NCBI RefSeq assembly: GCF_001425835.1
Contig: NZ_LMDP01000001.1
Span: 187,476 to 251,475, forward strand
Direction: 5' to 3'
DNA length: 64,000 nt
Source of the DNA: Afipia sp. Root123D2
GTDB taxonomy: Bacteria; Pseudomonadota; Alphaproteobacteria; Rhizobiales; Xanthobacteraceae
In this document: one piece after another, positions 36,452 to 45,766 of the stretch
How the letters are laid out: every line of letters begins with the position of its first letter
How positions within the stretch are numbered: the first letter of the stretch is position 1
Program-made: the position numbers and the translations under genes
The notes under the pieces: generated by a model
Databases searched by the model: none
Told to the model about the DNA's origin: nothing
The model's input: the letters and a program-made list of their open reading frames with translations, nothing else

Positions 36452-37137
36452 ACGCCAGCCCCATCAAGGTTCTGGTCATCGACGACGAGCCGCCGATCCG
36501 CAAACTATTACGGATGGGGTTGAGCACGCAGGGCTACGAGATCCTGGAAGCCTCCAACGGCAAGATCGCACTCGAATTGCTGGACCAGAAGCCGGCGCTT
36601 ATCATTCTCGATCTCGGGTTACCCGACATCCAGGGTCATGACTTGCTGCGGATGATCCGTGGCCGTAACGAAAGTGTCCCGATCGTGGTGTTGTCGAGTC
36701 GCGGGGATGAGGCCGGCAAGGTCCAGGCGCTCGATCTTGGCGCCGACGACTACCTCACAAAGCCGTTCGGAATGGAGGAACTGCTCGCCCGCATGCGCGC
36801 GGCGCTGCGGCATCAATTGCAGGTCCAAGGCGAGCGCCCGGTGTTCCGGTCGGGTGATCTCTCGGTCGATCTCGTGCGCCGCCTCGTCAAGGTCGGCGAA
36901 CTGGAGGTCAAGCTGTCGCCGAAGGAGTATGAACTGCTGCGCGTCCTGGTGCAGCACGCCGGCAAGGTGTTGACCCATCGCTTTCTGCTGAAGGAATTGT
37001 GGGATGAATTGACCGATGCGCAGTATCTGCGGGTCTATGTGCGCCAACTCCGGCAAAAGATCGAAGCCGATCCGGAGCGCCCGCAGTTCGTCCTGACCGA
37101 AACCGGGATAGGCTATCGGCTGCGCGCGCCCGATTAG
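36448..37137 (+). CDS. kdpE: KdpE response regulator
   Basis: 229 residues, OmpR family. The receiver domain has acidic residues Asp12-Asp13-Glu14, phospho-acceptor Asp55 in LIILDLGLPD and the conserved Lys in DDYLTKPFG. The C-terminal winged helix contains VKLSPKEYELLRVLVQHAGKVLTHR and LRVYVRQLRQKIE. It activates kdpFABC transcription. Start ATG overlaps the kdpD stop. Confidence 0.96.
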   Translation: MNASPIKVLVIDDEPPIRKLLRMGLSTQGYEILEASNGKIALELLDQKPALIILDLGLPDIQGHDLLRMIRGRNESVPIVVLSSRGDEAGKVQALDLGADDYLTKPFGMEELLARMRAALRHQLQVQGERPVFRSGDLSVDLVRRLVKVGELEVKLSPKEYELLRVLVQHAGKVLTHRFLLKELWDELTDAQYLRVYVRQLRQKIEADPERPQFVLTETGIGYRLRAPD

Positions 37138-37375
37138 ATCGTCAAATTCCTTCGCTGACGAGAGATCTGATCGATGCTTCCAGCGATGCGTCCTGTTGGA
37201 GCAGCCGTGGAAATCTCCGACCTGCAAACGCGACCGATGAGTGGGGCCGAGCTGACTTCATCGCCGGTGTAAGGTCGGAATCATCCCGGTGAAATCGGGC
37301 AGTTGCAACGCGCACGCTTGCTTCATTGGAAACGGTCCCCTAAACTTGAGATATCATTGCAATTATGGTGTATCG

Positions 37376-38377
37376 ATGAGACCGCGACTGGCTGATGTGG
37401 CTCGCATGGCAGGCGTGGATGTTTCAACGGCATCCCGCGTGCTTCGCGGTGAAACGAATCAGCGTATTCGCGATGAGACCCGTGAACGCATTTTAAAAAG
37501 CGCGCGTGCGCTGGATTATTCGCCGAACACGCTTGCTCAGGGTTTGCGAACATCGCGAAGCCAGACTCTCGGTTTGATCGTTCCGCAGCTCGATAACCCG
37601 GTATTTTCGTCGGCAATCCGGGGGGCGGAGAAATCTTCGGCGCGGCATGGTTATTCGCTGCTGATTGCGCATCGCGAGCCCGGCGCAACCGACGCGGTCT
37701 ATCATCGTCTGTCGCACGGTAATCGCGCCGATGGGCTGCTCGTCGCCAGTCTCGACGACGACGGTCTGTTGCGCGAGGAACTGGAATCGACTCACACCCC
37801 CTTCGTGCTTCTCAATCGGCAGTTGCCGGGCAGTCCCTATTGCGTTGTTCTGGATAGCCGCGCGGCCGCTGGAATTGCTGTCGATCATCTGGCGCAGATG
37901 GGCCACAAACGGATTGCGCATCTCGCGGGGCGGCCGGGTGGATTCAATGCCGGCGAGCGCCTTGCGGGCTATCGCGACGGCCTCGCGCGTCACGGCATTC
38001 CGTTCGATCCGAACCTTGTCGCTGTCGCGGGATACACCGCGGAGGGCGGGGCCGCTGCGATGCGTGGTCTTCTTGCGCAGAAGCCAACGGCGGTTTTGGG
38101 TGCGACGCTGGTGACGGCGGCCGGAGCAATGGCTGTCTTGCATGAGGCGGGCCTGCAAATCCCGCGCGACATATCGGTGATCGGTCTGCACGATGCGCCT
38201 GTTGCGACCATGCTCTATCCGCAACTCACATCAGTGAAGATGCCCACTGAACTGATGGGCGAGATTGCATCGGACCTGCTGATCGATCTCTTGAACGGCG
38301 GCACGCCGCAGCCCGTTGCACCATTGGCGCCGGACGGGCTTGTCGTTCGCGCCTCCACAGGCCCTGTTCCACGCTAA
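37376..38377 (+). CDS. LacI-family transcriptional regulator of the downstream polyol/sugar operon
   Basis: 333 residues from the ATG at 37376; the open frame extends further up without family sequence. The HTH is RLADVARMAGVDVSTASRVLRGE (residues 4-26), followed by the hinge helix LDYSPNTLAQGLRTSRS. The periplasmic-binding-protein-like ligand domain contains LGLIVPQLDNPVFSSAIRGAE, RADGLLVASL and DISVIGLHDAPVATMLYPQLTSV. It is probably a repressor released by a sugar or polyol intermediate. It is co-oriented with the oxidase/kinase/ABC operon, with a putative operator (38417-38445) between them. Confidence 0.93.
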   Translation: MRPRLADVARMAGVDVSTASRVLRGETNQRIRDETRERILKSARALDYSPNTLAQGLRTSRSQTLGLIVPQLDNPVFSSAIRGAEKSSARHGYSLLIAHREPGATDAVYHRLSHGNRADGLLVASLDDDGLLREELESTHTPFVLLNRQLPGSPYCVVLDSRAAAGIAVDHLAQMGHKRIAHLAGRPGGFNAGERLAGYRDGLARHGIPFDPNLVAVAGYTAEGGAAAMRGLLAQKPTAVLGATLVTAAGAMAVLHEAGLQIPRDISVIGLHDAPVATMLYPQLTSVKMPTELMGEIASDLLIDLLNGGTPQPVAPLAPDGLVVRASTGPVPR

Positions 38378-38416
38378 ATTTTTAACTTGACCAAGAAGGG
38401 AGATTGTACGACGTTT

Positions 38417-38445
38417 GAACAAACGATTGCGCAAACGATTTGTTC
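38417..38445 (+). promoter_or_regulatory. Putative LacI-type operator ahead of the FAD-oxidase operon
   Basis: GAACAAA and TTTGTTC flank two direct copies of CAAACGATT (38420-38428 and 38432-38440), centred on the palindrome TTGCGCAA (38427-38434). A TTGCGCAA core with A/T-rich flanks is typical of LacI-family operators. It lies 75 bp upstream of the oxidase ATG. Confidence 0.55.
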
Positions 38446-38519
38446 AATTGTCAGAAATGATGCGATCAGGGAGTACGTCGAGTGAGCGTGGCGAATTTGG
38501 CCTCTGGACAGGGGCTGTC

Positions 38520-40001
38520 ATGACCGCAAGCACCATCGCTAAAGTTCGCGACACCGACCATGTCGACGCAGATCTTGCGTCCGCTTTCGGTGCCATTGTC
38601 GGCAGCGCCAATGTCCTGACGTCCTTTGATGAACGGCTCGGCTATTCGCGGGATCGGCTGCCATTCGCGGTCTTCCGCGAGCGAGTGGGGGAAATCGCCG
38701 GCGCGGTGCCGCGTCTTGTCGTTCGTCCCGGCAACCCGGACGAAATCGTTCGCGTCGTTCAGCTCGCAAAAGCGCGCAATGTCCCGGTCATTCCTTATGG
38801 AAATGGCTCGGGTGTGCTTGGCGGCGCTATTCCGTTGGGCGGCGAAATCATGGTGGACACCCGCCGGCTCGACAAGATTATTTCCATCAATCCGACCGAT
38901 GCAGTTGTGACCGTGCAGGCCGGCACGAACGGCGCGGATTTCGAGCGCCAACTCAACGAGGCCGGATACACCAGCGGGCATCTGCCGCAGTCCATCGAGA
39001 TTTCGACCGTCGGGGGCTGGCTCGCCTGCCGGGGCGGCGGTCAGTTGAGCAGCCGGTACGGAAAGATCGAGGACATTGTCGTCGGCTTGAAGGCTGTGCT
39101 GCCGGATGGTGCGCCGCTCGAAGTACGGCCTGTTGCGCGGCGCGCAGTTGGCCCCTCGATTCGCGACCTGATGATCGGGAGCGAAGGCACGCTGGGAATC
39201 ATCACCGAGGCGACGCTGCGTATTTTCAGGAAGCCGGCGGTGGAGCGCGGCGTCGTGCTTGCATTCCCTTCGCTTCAGGCGGCGCTTGATAGTGCACGCC
39301 TTATCATGCAGGCGGAACTACGTCCGTCGATCGTACGCCTTTACGACCGGGTCGAGAGTGACGAGCGGACCAAGGATATCGCCCTGTTCAAGACCAAGCC
39401 GTTTCTCGCGGTGCTGCAATTCGCCGGCAGCGAGCCGGTGGTGACGGCCGAACAGGATATGGCACTGGAGATCGCTGCGGCGCAGGGCGGTGAGGTCGGT
39501 CCCGACGGCCCGTACCAGCACTGGAGGCAAAATCGCTACGTTGCCTATTCCCAGAAATGGCATGACGCAGGCTATTTCAACGATACCATCGAAGTGACCG
39601 GCAACTGGTCGTCGATCCCCGCGATGTATGACGCCATCGGCAAGGCCGTGCGGGCCATTCATTCCGGCGTACATTTCGGCGCGCACTGGTCGCACGTCTA
39701 TCCGGAAGGCGCCTGCCAATACATGACGGTGCGGTTGCCGCCGATGCCGGAAGCTCAGGCGCTGCCGATTCACGAGAAGCTCTGGGACGCCGTGCAGCAG
39801 CTGACGCTGGATCATGGCGGGTCGATCTCGCACCATCATGGAGCGGGTCTGTTCCGCAATCCGTGGATGAAGCGTGAATTGGGTTCCGGCCTCGCGGTGT
39901 TGCAGGCGATCAAGGACGCCCTCGATCCGGGCAATCTGTTCAATCCCGGCAAGATCGGCTTGCGCGCGAGCGCGAATGCGAAAGACATTCGCCGTGATTG
40001 A
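38520..40001 (+). CDS. FAD-linked oxidase, alkyl-DHAP-synthase/GlcD-like
   Basis: 493 residues from the ATG at 38520. An N-terminal PCMH-type FAD domain (about residues 55-235) has LVVRPGNPDEIVRVVQLA, VIPYGNGSGVLGGA, QSIEISTVGGWLACRGGGQLS and GSEGTLGIITEATL. The C-terminal FAD-oxidase domain ends with GGSISHHHGAGLFRN and DALDPGNLFNPGK. The triple-His ISHHHG block is the pattern of alkylglycerone-phosphate synthase rather than the EHGIG of glycolate or lactate oxidases. In a sugar operon it more likely oxidises a hydroxy acid or polyol-derived intermediate than makes ether lipids. Substrate unknown. Confidence 0.85.
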   Translation: MTASTIAKVRDTDHVDADLASAFGAIVGSANVLTSFDERLGYSRDRLPFAVFRERVGEIAGAVPRLVVRPGNPDEIVRVVQLAKARNVPVIPYGNGSGVLGGAIPLGGEIMVDTRRLDKIISINPTDAVVTVQAGTNGADFERQLNEAGYTSGHLPQSIEISTVGGWLACRGGGQLSSRYGKIEDIVVGLKAVLPDGAPLEVRPVARRAVGPSIRDLMIGSEGTLGIITEATLRIFRKPAVERGVVLAFPSLQAALDSARLIMQAELRPSIVRLYDRVESDERTKDIALFKTKPFLAVLQFAGSEPVVTAEQDMALEIAAAQGGEVGPDGPYQHWRQNRYVAYSQKWHDAGYFNDTIEVTGNWSSIPAMYDAIGKAVRAIHSGVHFGAHWSHVYPEGACQYMTVRLPPMPEAQALPIHEKLWDAVQQLTLDHGGSISHHHGAGLFRNPWMKRELGSGLAVLQAIKDALDPGNLFNPGKIGLRASANAKDIRRD

Positions 40002-40042
40002 CATGGCCCGCATCGGCGCTGCCGTCGGGGAGGGTGCAGGCC

Positions 40043-41569
40043 ATGGCTGCGTCTGATCCTCTTCTGGTCGGCATCGATCTCGGCGCCGGTTCGCTCAAGA
40101 TCAGCATCATCAAGGTTGATGGTTCGCTGGTCAGTGAGGCGTCCGCGCCGGTTGCGACATCGTCGCCACATCCGGGTTGGAGCGAACAGAACCCGGAGGG
40201 CTGGTGGATCGCGGCGTGCGATGCGTTGCGCCGCGGCCTGAAAGCCTCTGGCCGCCCTGCATCGGACATTGCCGCGATTTCGTTTTCCGCCGGCGCTCAC
40301 ACGCAAGTGCTGGAGGATGCCGACGGCCGCGTGATCCGCCCGGCCATTCTCTGGAACGATCAGCGCAGCCGCGATGAGACGCAACAGCTTCGCGACAAGG
40401 CCGATGCGCGCATTCTCGAGATCGGGGCAAATCGTGCCAACCCGACCTGGACGCTGCCGCAGATGCTGTGGCTGCGGACGCATGAGCCGGACGCATTCGC
40501 GCGTGTGAAGCGGCTGTATGTCGCCAAGGACTGGCTGCGCGCGCAATTCACCGGCACCTGGGAAACCGACACCATCGATGCGCTCGGCACCCTGATGCTG
40601 GATGCGCAGACCGCCGAATGGTCGAAAGAACTGTGTGAGATGATCGGCTGGCCGATGGCGACGCTGCCGCCGATCGTAAAGCCGAGCGCGGTGGTCGGCA
40701 AGGTGACGGCAAAGGCTGCGCAGGCGACGGGTCTGGCCGAGGGCACGCCGGTGGTTTGCGGCACGTCCGACACCGCAGCCGAGACATTCGGCGCGGGCAT
40801 GGTGCGCGAAGGCATGGGCGTCGTGAAACTCGCGACGGCGGCGACCGTGAATGTGCTGTCCCCGAAGCCGAGACCGGATTTCTCGTTGATCAACTACTAT
40901 CACGTCGTGCCGGATCACTGGTACGTCATCGCCGCCACCAACTCCTGCGCGTCCGCGCATAAGTGGCTGCGCGATACGTTCTTCCGCCGCGAGGGTGAGG
41001 ACGGCAGCGCGGTGTTCGATGCCATGGACGCCCGTGCGGCCGCTGTGCAACCGGGCTCAGAAGGCTTGTTCTTCCATCCGTACCTGAATGGCGAGCGCAG
41101 CCCGTACTGGGATCCGCTGTTGCGCGCGGATTTTGTCGGCGCGGGCTTCAATCATGGCAGCGGTCATTTTGTCCGTGCGCTCTATGAGGGCGTGGCCTAT
41201 TCGCTGCGGGATTGTCTCGAGGTCATGAAGTCCAAGGGGCTCGGCTTCTCGACCGCGCGCCTGACGGGTGGTGGAGCGCGCAGCGCCTTGTGGCGGCAGA
41301 TCGTCGCCGATGTGCTGAACATCACGGTCGAGCTTCCTGCCGTCGCGGATGCCTCGTTTGGCGCCGCATTGCTGGCGGGCGTGGGAATCGGCGTCTTCAA
41401 GGACGAGCGTTCCGCAGCCGATGTCGTCCGCATTGTATCGCGAGCGGTGCCCGACCCGGCGCGGGCTGCGGTCTACGATCGGGGTTTCCCGATCTACCGC
41501 GATATTCAGGCGGCGCTCGCGCCGATCAATCATCGCATCCACGGTTTCGTGGCCGGCCAAGGCAAGTGA
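40043..41569 (+). CDS. FGGY-family carbohydrate kinase (xylulokinase-like)
   Basis: 508 residues from the ATG at 40043 (GGGAGGG upstream). It has the phosphate-binding DLGAGSLKISIIKVDG at the N-terminus, WNDQRSRDE, ETDTIDALGTLMLD (Asp expected to be the catalytic base), VVCGTSDTAAETFGAGM and the C-terminal adenosine motif LTGGGARSALWRQIVADVLN. It most resembles the xylulokinase branch. It would phosphorylate the ketose or polyol made by the dehydrogenases at the 3' end of the operon. The preceding oxidase gene ends 41 bp upstream. Confidence 0.9.
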   Translation: MAASDPLLVGIDLGAGSLKISIIKVDGSLVSEASAPVATSSPHPGWSEQNPEGWWIAACDALRRGLKASGRPASDIAAISFSAGAHTQVLEDADGRVIRPAILWNDQRSRDETQQLRDKADARILEIGANRANPTWTLPQMLWLRTHEPDAFARVKRLYVAKDWLRAQFTGTWETDTIDALGTLMLDAQTAEWSKELCEMIGWPMATLPPIVKPSAVVGKVTAKAAQATGLAEGTPVVCGTSDTAAETFGAGMVREGMGVVKLATAATVNVLSPKPRPDFSLINYYHVVPDHWYVIAATNSCASAHKWLRDTFFRREGEDGSAVFDAMDARAAAVQPGSEGLFFHPYLNGERSPYWDPLLRADFVGAGFNHGSGHFVRALYEGVAYSLRDCLEVMKSKGLGFSTARLTGGGARSALWRQIVADVLNITVELPAVADASFGAALLAGVGIGVFKDERSAADVVRIVSRAVPDPARAAVYDRGFPIYRDIQAALAPINHRIHGFVAGQGK

Positions 41570-41572
41570 TGC

Positions 41573-42625
41573 ATGTCAGAAATCAGGCTTGAAAAAGTTC
41601 GCAAGGCTTACGGTCCGGTGGTCGCTGTCCACGGCGTGGACCTGACGATCCGCGACGGGGAGTTTGTCGTGTTTCTGGGGCCGTCCGGCTGCGGAAAATC
41701 GACGACGCTGCGCATGATGGCAGGCCTCGAAGAAATCACCTCGGGCAAGATCTTCATAGGCGACCGCGATGTCACGGCGCTGGAGCCGAAGGATCGCAAC
41801 ATCGCGATGGTGTTCCAGAACTACGCGCTGTATCCGCACAAGACCATCTACGAGAATCTCGCATTCGGTCTGCGGATGCGAAAGATGGATCCTGCGCAGA
41901 TCGACATACGGGTTCAACGCGCTGCGAAGATGCTCGGTCTCGACGAATTCCTGAAGCGCAAGCCGAAGCAGCTTTCTGGCGGCCAGATGCAGCGCGTCGC
42001 GCTTGGCCGCGCGCTTGTGCGTGACCCCGAAGTGTTCCTGCTCGACGAGCCGCTGTCCAATCTCGATGCCAAGCTGCGCGTGCGCATGCGAGAGGAGATT
42101 GCCCGGCTGCATCAGGAAGTCGGCACCAGCATGGTGTACGTGACTCACGATCAGGTCGAAGCGATGACGCTTGCAAATCGCATCGTCATCATGCGCGACG
42201 GCCACGTGCAGCAGGTTGGCGCACCGCTGGAAGTTTACGACCGCCCGGTCAATCTGTTCGTCGCCGGATTTATCGGCTCACCCGAAATGAATCTGATCGA
42301 AGGGCGTGCCTCGAACGGCGTATTCGAAAGCGGTGCGCTGCGGATCGCGCTGCCCGATCAGTATCGAACGGTCAACGAGGACATCGTGCTCGGCATCCGG
42401 CCAGAGCATATCGCCCTCGGCGAGGGCTCTGATGCGCTCGCATTCGAAGTCGGCGTTATCGAACAACTCGGTGCGCAGACACTCGGCATCGGCGAGGTGA
42501 GCGGCGCGCGTCTGCGTATTCTCACCGATCGCGTCGATAACTGGACGTTCGGCCAGCGTATTCCCGTCCGGCTTCACGCCGGGCGGCTCCATTTGTTTTC
42601 GAAATCGACGGGGCAGCGACTTTAA
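41573..42625 (+). CDS. ABC importer ATPase, MalK/UgpC/MsmK type
   Basis: 350 residues. Walker A GPSGCGKST (residues 38-46), signature LSGGQMQRVALGRALVRD, Walker B VFLLDEPLSNLDAKLR, switch VYVTHDQVEAMTLA, and a C-terminal TOBE domain with FIGSPEMNLIEGRA and LGIRPEHI. This is the CUT1 carbohydrate importer type. It starts 3 bp after the kinase stop. Confidence 0.95.
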   Translation: MSEIRLEKVRKAYGPVVAVHGVDLTIRDGEFVVFLGPSGCGKSTTLRMMAGLEEITSGKIFIGDRDVTALEPKDRNIAMVFQNYALYPHKTIYENLAFGLRMRKMDPAQIDIRVQRAAKMLGLDEFLKRKPKQLSGGQMQRVALGRALVRDPEVFLLDEPLSNLDAKLRVRMREEIARLHQEVGTSMVYVTHDQVEAMTLANRIVIMRDGHVQQVGAPLEVYDRPVNLFVAGFIGSPEMNLIEGRASNGVFESGALRIALPDQYRTVNEDIVLGIRPEHIALGEGSDALAFEVGVIEQLGAQTLGIGEVSGARLRILTDRVDNWTFGQRIPVRLHAGRLHLFSKSTGQRL

Positions 42626-42668
42626 GACCACCAAGAAATCCAACGAATATTCACAGGAGTGAATTGCC

Positions 42669-44006
42669 ATGGGAGACAAGGGAATGGCTAAAAACGGGAA
42701 ATTGAATATCGATCGCCGTACGCTCATCAAGGGAGCTGGTGCAATCGGCGCAGGTCTCGCCACGGGCACGCTCGGCGCGCCGGCGGTTTGGGGGCAGGGC
42801 AAGAAGACGATCCGCTTCCTGAACACCGAAACTTCTATCGACAGCATTCGCGCGCTGAAGGTTGCTTGTGCTGAATACGAGCGCCAGTTCGGCACGAAGG
42901 TCGTTGTCGATTCCGTGCCGCTCGACGACGCCTTCACCAAGGTGACGACCTCGCTGCGCGGCGGGCAGCCCTACGACATCGCGACATTCGCGTTCGTCGG
43001 TCACGTCCTGCTGCTGCAGGCCGAAGGCCATCTGATGCCGCTCACTGAACTGACCAGCAAGCACAAGTGGGGTCCGAAGATTCTTTTCCCGATCAAGGAC
43101 GAAACTTACTGGTATCCCTACGACTACAATCTGGCGTGGATCTATTACCGCAAGGATTTGTACGAGAAGAAGGGCCTGAGCGTTCCCAAGACCTGGGCCG
43201 AGATGCTCAAGAATTCGCAGGCGCTGAACGAGGATGGCCGCTCCGGCTCGCTATTCCCGATCGGCAGCAACGGCGCGACCAACTGGCTGTCGCCCGGCTT
43301 CATGTGGGCCGAAGGTGTCAAGCTGTTCGACGACAAGTGGAATGTCGCCATCGACAATCCCACAATGGCGCCGAAGGTTGCAGCCTATCTCGATTTCTTT
43401 GCCGACCTCTACAAGACCATGCCGTCCGGCACCAGCCAAGCAAGTTTCGGTGAAGTGCTTTCCAACTTCTCCTCGGACAAGGTTGGGCACACAGCCTATG
43501 CGGGCCGGATCATCGAGGCGCTGGAACGTACATCGCCGGCTCTCGCGGCCAAGTACGGAATCATGCCCTACATGGACAGCGCTGGTAAGGCAAAGGCGGT
43601 CAACCACGGTTATGACGGCTGGGTTGTGCTGAAGACGCCGAACTCCGACGAGTCGATGAAGTTCATGAAATGGTTCACCGAGAAGCAGTACATCAACTTC
43701 CTGCACACCGCGCCGCTGCACTTCCAGCCGCCACGCCTCGACGTTTATGAGGACGCGCGCTGGCGGGCTCATCCACTGATCGAAAAGCACAAGGATGCGG
43801 TCGAGACGATGAAGAACTTTATCGTCGACAAGTCGGTCATCCTGACCTCGGTCGATACCGAAGGCCCGGCGCCGGACTTGCGCCCGGGGAAAGTATTCGA
43901 GGGCTTCGTGATCCCCGAGATGCTGCAAAACCGCATTCTGAAAAACATGCCGGCGGCCGACTGCGTCAAGGCGGCTGGCGACAAGATGCGCAAGCTCATC
44001 GCGTAA
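42669..44006 (+). CDS. ABC importer substrate-binding protein (CUT1, Tat signal)
   Basis: 445 residues; the ATG at 42669 has AGGAG at a good distance. The N-terminus carries a twin-arginine signal, DRRTLIKGAGAIGAG (Arg16-Arg17), and a cleavage-like AVWGQG, so export is probably folded through Tat. The mature part has the extracellular solute-binding fold: YDIATFAFVGHVLLLQAEGHLMPL, YWYPYDYNLAWIYYRKDLYE and GRIIEALERTSPALAAKYGIMPY. The substrate is likely a polyol or small glycoside. A rho-independent hairpin follows directly. Confidence 0.92.
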   Translation: MGDKGMAKNGKLNIDRRTLIKGAGAIGAGLATGTLGAPAVWGQGKKTIRFLNTETSIDSIRALKVACAEYERQFGTKVVVDSVPLDDAFTKVTTSLRGGQPYDIATFAFVGHVLLLQAEGHLMPLTELTSKHKWGPKILFPIKDETYWYPYDYNLAWIYYRKDLYEKKGLSVPKTWAEMLKNSQALNEDGRSGSLFPIGSNGATNWLSPGFMWAEGVKLFDDKWNVAIDNPTMAPKVAAYLDFFADLYKTMPSGTSQASFGEVLSNFSSDKVGHTAYAGRIIEALERTSPALAAKYGIMPYMDSAGKAKAVNHGYDGWVVLKTPNSDESMKFMKWFTEKQYINFLHTAPLHFQPPRLDVYEDARWRAHPLIEKHKDAVETMKNFIVDKSVILTSVDTEGPAPDLRPGKVFEGFVIPEMLQNRILKNMPAADCVKAAGDKMRKLIA

Positions 44007-44024
44007 CACACGCACGTGCCAACT

Positions 44025-44054
44025 GCCCGGCCGGATACGTCCGGCCGGGCTTTT
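44025..44054 (+). terminator. Intra-operon terminator/attenuator after the binding-protein gene
   Basis: A perfect 11-bp GC-rich stem (44025-44035 with 44040-44050) has a TACG loop and is followed by TTTT at 44051-44054. It lies between the binding protein and the permeases. Such hairpins raise binding-protein transcript over permease transcript by partial termination or by protecting the 3' end. Confidence 0.85.
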
Positions 44055-44070
44055 CCCCGGAAAGACGGCT

Positions 44071-44931
44071 TTGAGTTCAAAGGCGACGATATACACCTTC
44101 CTGGTGATCGGACTTCTCGTGACGCTCGTCCTGATCGTCGCGCCGGTGGCGTATGCGATCAGCCTGAGCTTCTACAAGCTCGATTCGTTTGTCGGTGAGG
44201 CCAAGTGGGCCGGCCTCGATAACTACATTGCAATTGTTCAACTGCCCGAGTTCTGGTGTGCGCTATGGAATGGCGTGGTCTATTCGGCCGGCTCGATCGT
44301 GCTTCAGGTGGTGCTCGGCATCGGCTTTGCTCTGATCCTGAACGAAACGTTTCCAGGCCGCAATTTCGTGCGCGGCCTCTCCATTCTTCCTTATCTGCTG
44401 CCGACGGTTGTCGTCATTCTAACGTTCAAGTGGATGGTGGACGGCAGCATCGGCATCCTGACCAAGGCGATCGCAGCGGCGGGATTGCCGCCGGTCAACT
44501 GGTTCGAGAGTTCCGGCGCTGCAATGACGTCGGTCATTCTTGTCAGCGTCTGGATGTGGACTCCGTTCGTGACAACCTGCTTTCTCGCTGCGTTGCAGAC
44601 CGTGCCGACGTCGCTTTATGAGGCAGCGCGGGTGGATGGCACCACAGCCGTTCAGCGCTTCTTCCACATCACGCTTCCCATGCTGAAGCCGATCCTGACT
44701 GTGGTCGTGCTGCTGCGGGCGATCTGGATGTTCAACAAGTTCGACGTGATCTGGCTGCTGACGCGCGGTGGTCCAGTCGGCTCCACCGAACATCTGGCGA
44801 TCCTGTCCTATCGCCACGCCTTCAGCCTGTTCGACATCGGCGGTGGCGCCGCGCTCGCGACGATCTCCTTCGCGATCCTGTCGGTGGCCGTGTTCTTCTA
44901 CTTCCGCATCTTCCCGCTGGAGGACGACTGA
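44071..44931 (+). CDS. ABC importer permease 1 (MalF/UgpA type)
   Basis: 286 residues from a TTG start at 44071 (GGAAAGACGG upstream). Six membrane helices; the EAA coupling motif is EAARVDGTTAVQRFFHITLPMLKPI, near residues 190-214. It is the first of the pair of CUT1-type inner-membrane permeases. The stop overlaps permease 2 by one base (TGATG). The start sits only 17 bp after the terminator hairpin. Confidence 0.93.
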   Translation: MSSKATIYTFLVIGLLVTLVLIVAPVAYAISLSFYKLDSFVGEAKWAGLDNYIAIVQLPEFWCALWNGVVYSAGSIVLQVVLGIGFALILNETFPGRNFVRGLSILPYLLPTVVVILTFKWMVDGSIGILTKAIAAAGLPPVNWFESSGAAMTSVILVSVWMWTPFVTTCFLAALQTVPTSLYEAARVDGTTAVQRFFHITLPMLKPILTVVVLLRAIWMFNKFDVIWLLTRGGPVGSTEHLAILSYRHAFSLFDIGGGAALATISFAILSVAVFFYFRIFPLEDD

Positions 44932-45764
44932 TGGCCGCCGTCAAATCGCTTCCCGCCCGGCTCAGCCTCTATGCCGCTGCGATCGTGATCGCGGTCTATT
45001 CGGCGTTTCCGATCTACTGGATGTTCATTTCCAGCTTGCGTGAGCCGACGAGCCTGCTCAGCACCGTCTCGCTGGTGCCAGGTCCGTTCACGCTGGAATA
45101 TTATCGCAACCTGCTCGAACTGACCGATTATCCGACGCATTTCATGAACAGCGTGATCGTCGCGGTGGTGACGGTCGTGGTGACGATGATTTTTTCGATC
45201 ATGATTGCCTATGCCGTTACGCGGCAGCGGATTCGCGGCAAGAAACTGATCGTCGGCGCGATGCTTTACGCCTACATGTTCCCGCCGCTGCTGATCGCGA
45301 TTCCGATGTTCACGATCTTCGCACGGCTCGGACTCAGCGATACGCTGATCAGCCTGATAGCATCGCATTTGACGCTGACCTTGCCGCTTGGCGTCTGGTT
45401 CCTGTGGGGCTTCTTCAAGGGCATGCCGTTCGAGCTGGAAGAAGCCGCGATGGTCGATGGTTGTACGCGCCTCGGCGCATTCCTGCGGGTCGTTCTGCCG
45501 TTGTCGCTGCCCGGATTGATTACGGTCGCGATCTTCTCGTTTCTCCTGTCATGGACGGACTACACCTTCGCGCTGATCATGATCGGCAGCGACGCCAACA
45601 AGACGCTGCCCGTGGGGCTGGCATCGATGGTCGGATCGTTCGATCTGCGTTGGGGTGAGATCATGGCGGGATCGACGTTGATCGCGCTGCCATTGTTCGC
45701 CGCGTTCGCGTTGCTGACGCAGTACTTCATTCAAGGCCTCGGCGCTGGCGCGGTGAAGGGTTAA
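44931..45764 (+). CDS. ABC importer permease 2 (MalG/UgpE type)
   Basis: 277 residues, six membrane helices; EAA motif EEAAMVDGCTRLGAFLRVVLPLSLPG, near residues 170-195. It begins MAAVKSLPARLSLYAAAIVIA and has FPIYWMFISSL as in MalG-type permeases. It pairs with permease 1, and the ATPase docks on both EAA loops. The SDR gene starts 2 bp after its stop. Confidence 0.93.
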   Translation: MAAVKSLPARLSLYAAAIVIAVYSAFPIYWMFISSLREPTSLLSTVSLVPGPFTLEYYRNLLELTDYPTHFMNSVIVAVVTVVVTMIFSIMIAYAVTRQRIRGKKLIVGAMLYAYMFPPLLIAIPMFTIFARLGLSDTLISLIASHLTLTLPLGVWFLWGFFKGMPFELEEAAMVDGCTRLGAFLRVVLPLSLPGLITVAIFSFLLSWTDYTFALIMIGSDANKTLPVGLASMVGSFDLRWGEIMAGSTLIALPLFAAFALLTQYFIQGLGAGAVKG

Positions 45765-45766
45765 AC

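Noticed and set aside
39836-41050. 404-codon open frame on the minus strand
   Set aside because: It lies antisense to the FAD oxidase and FGGY kinase genes, both of which have clear catalytic motifs; long antisense frames are common in high-GC DNA.
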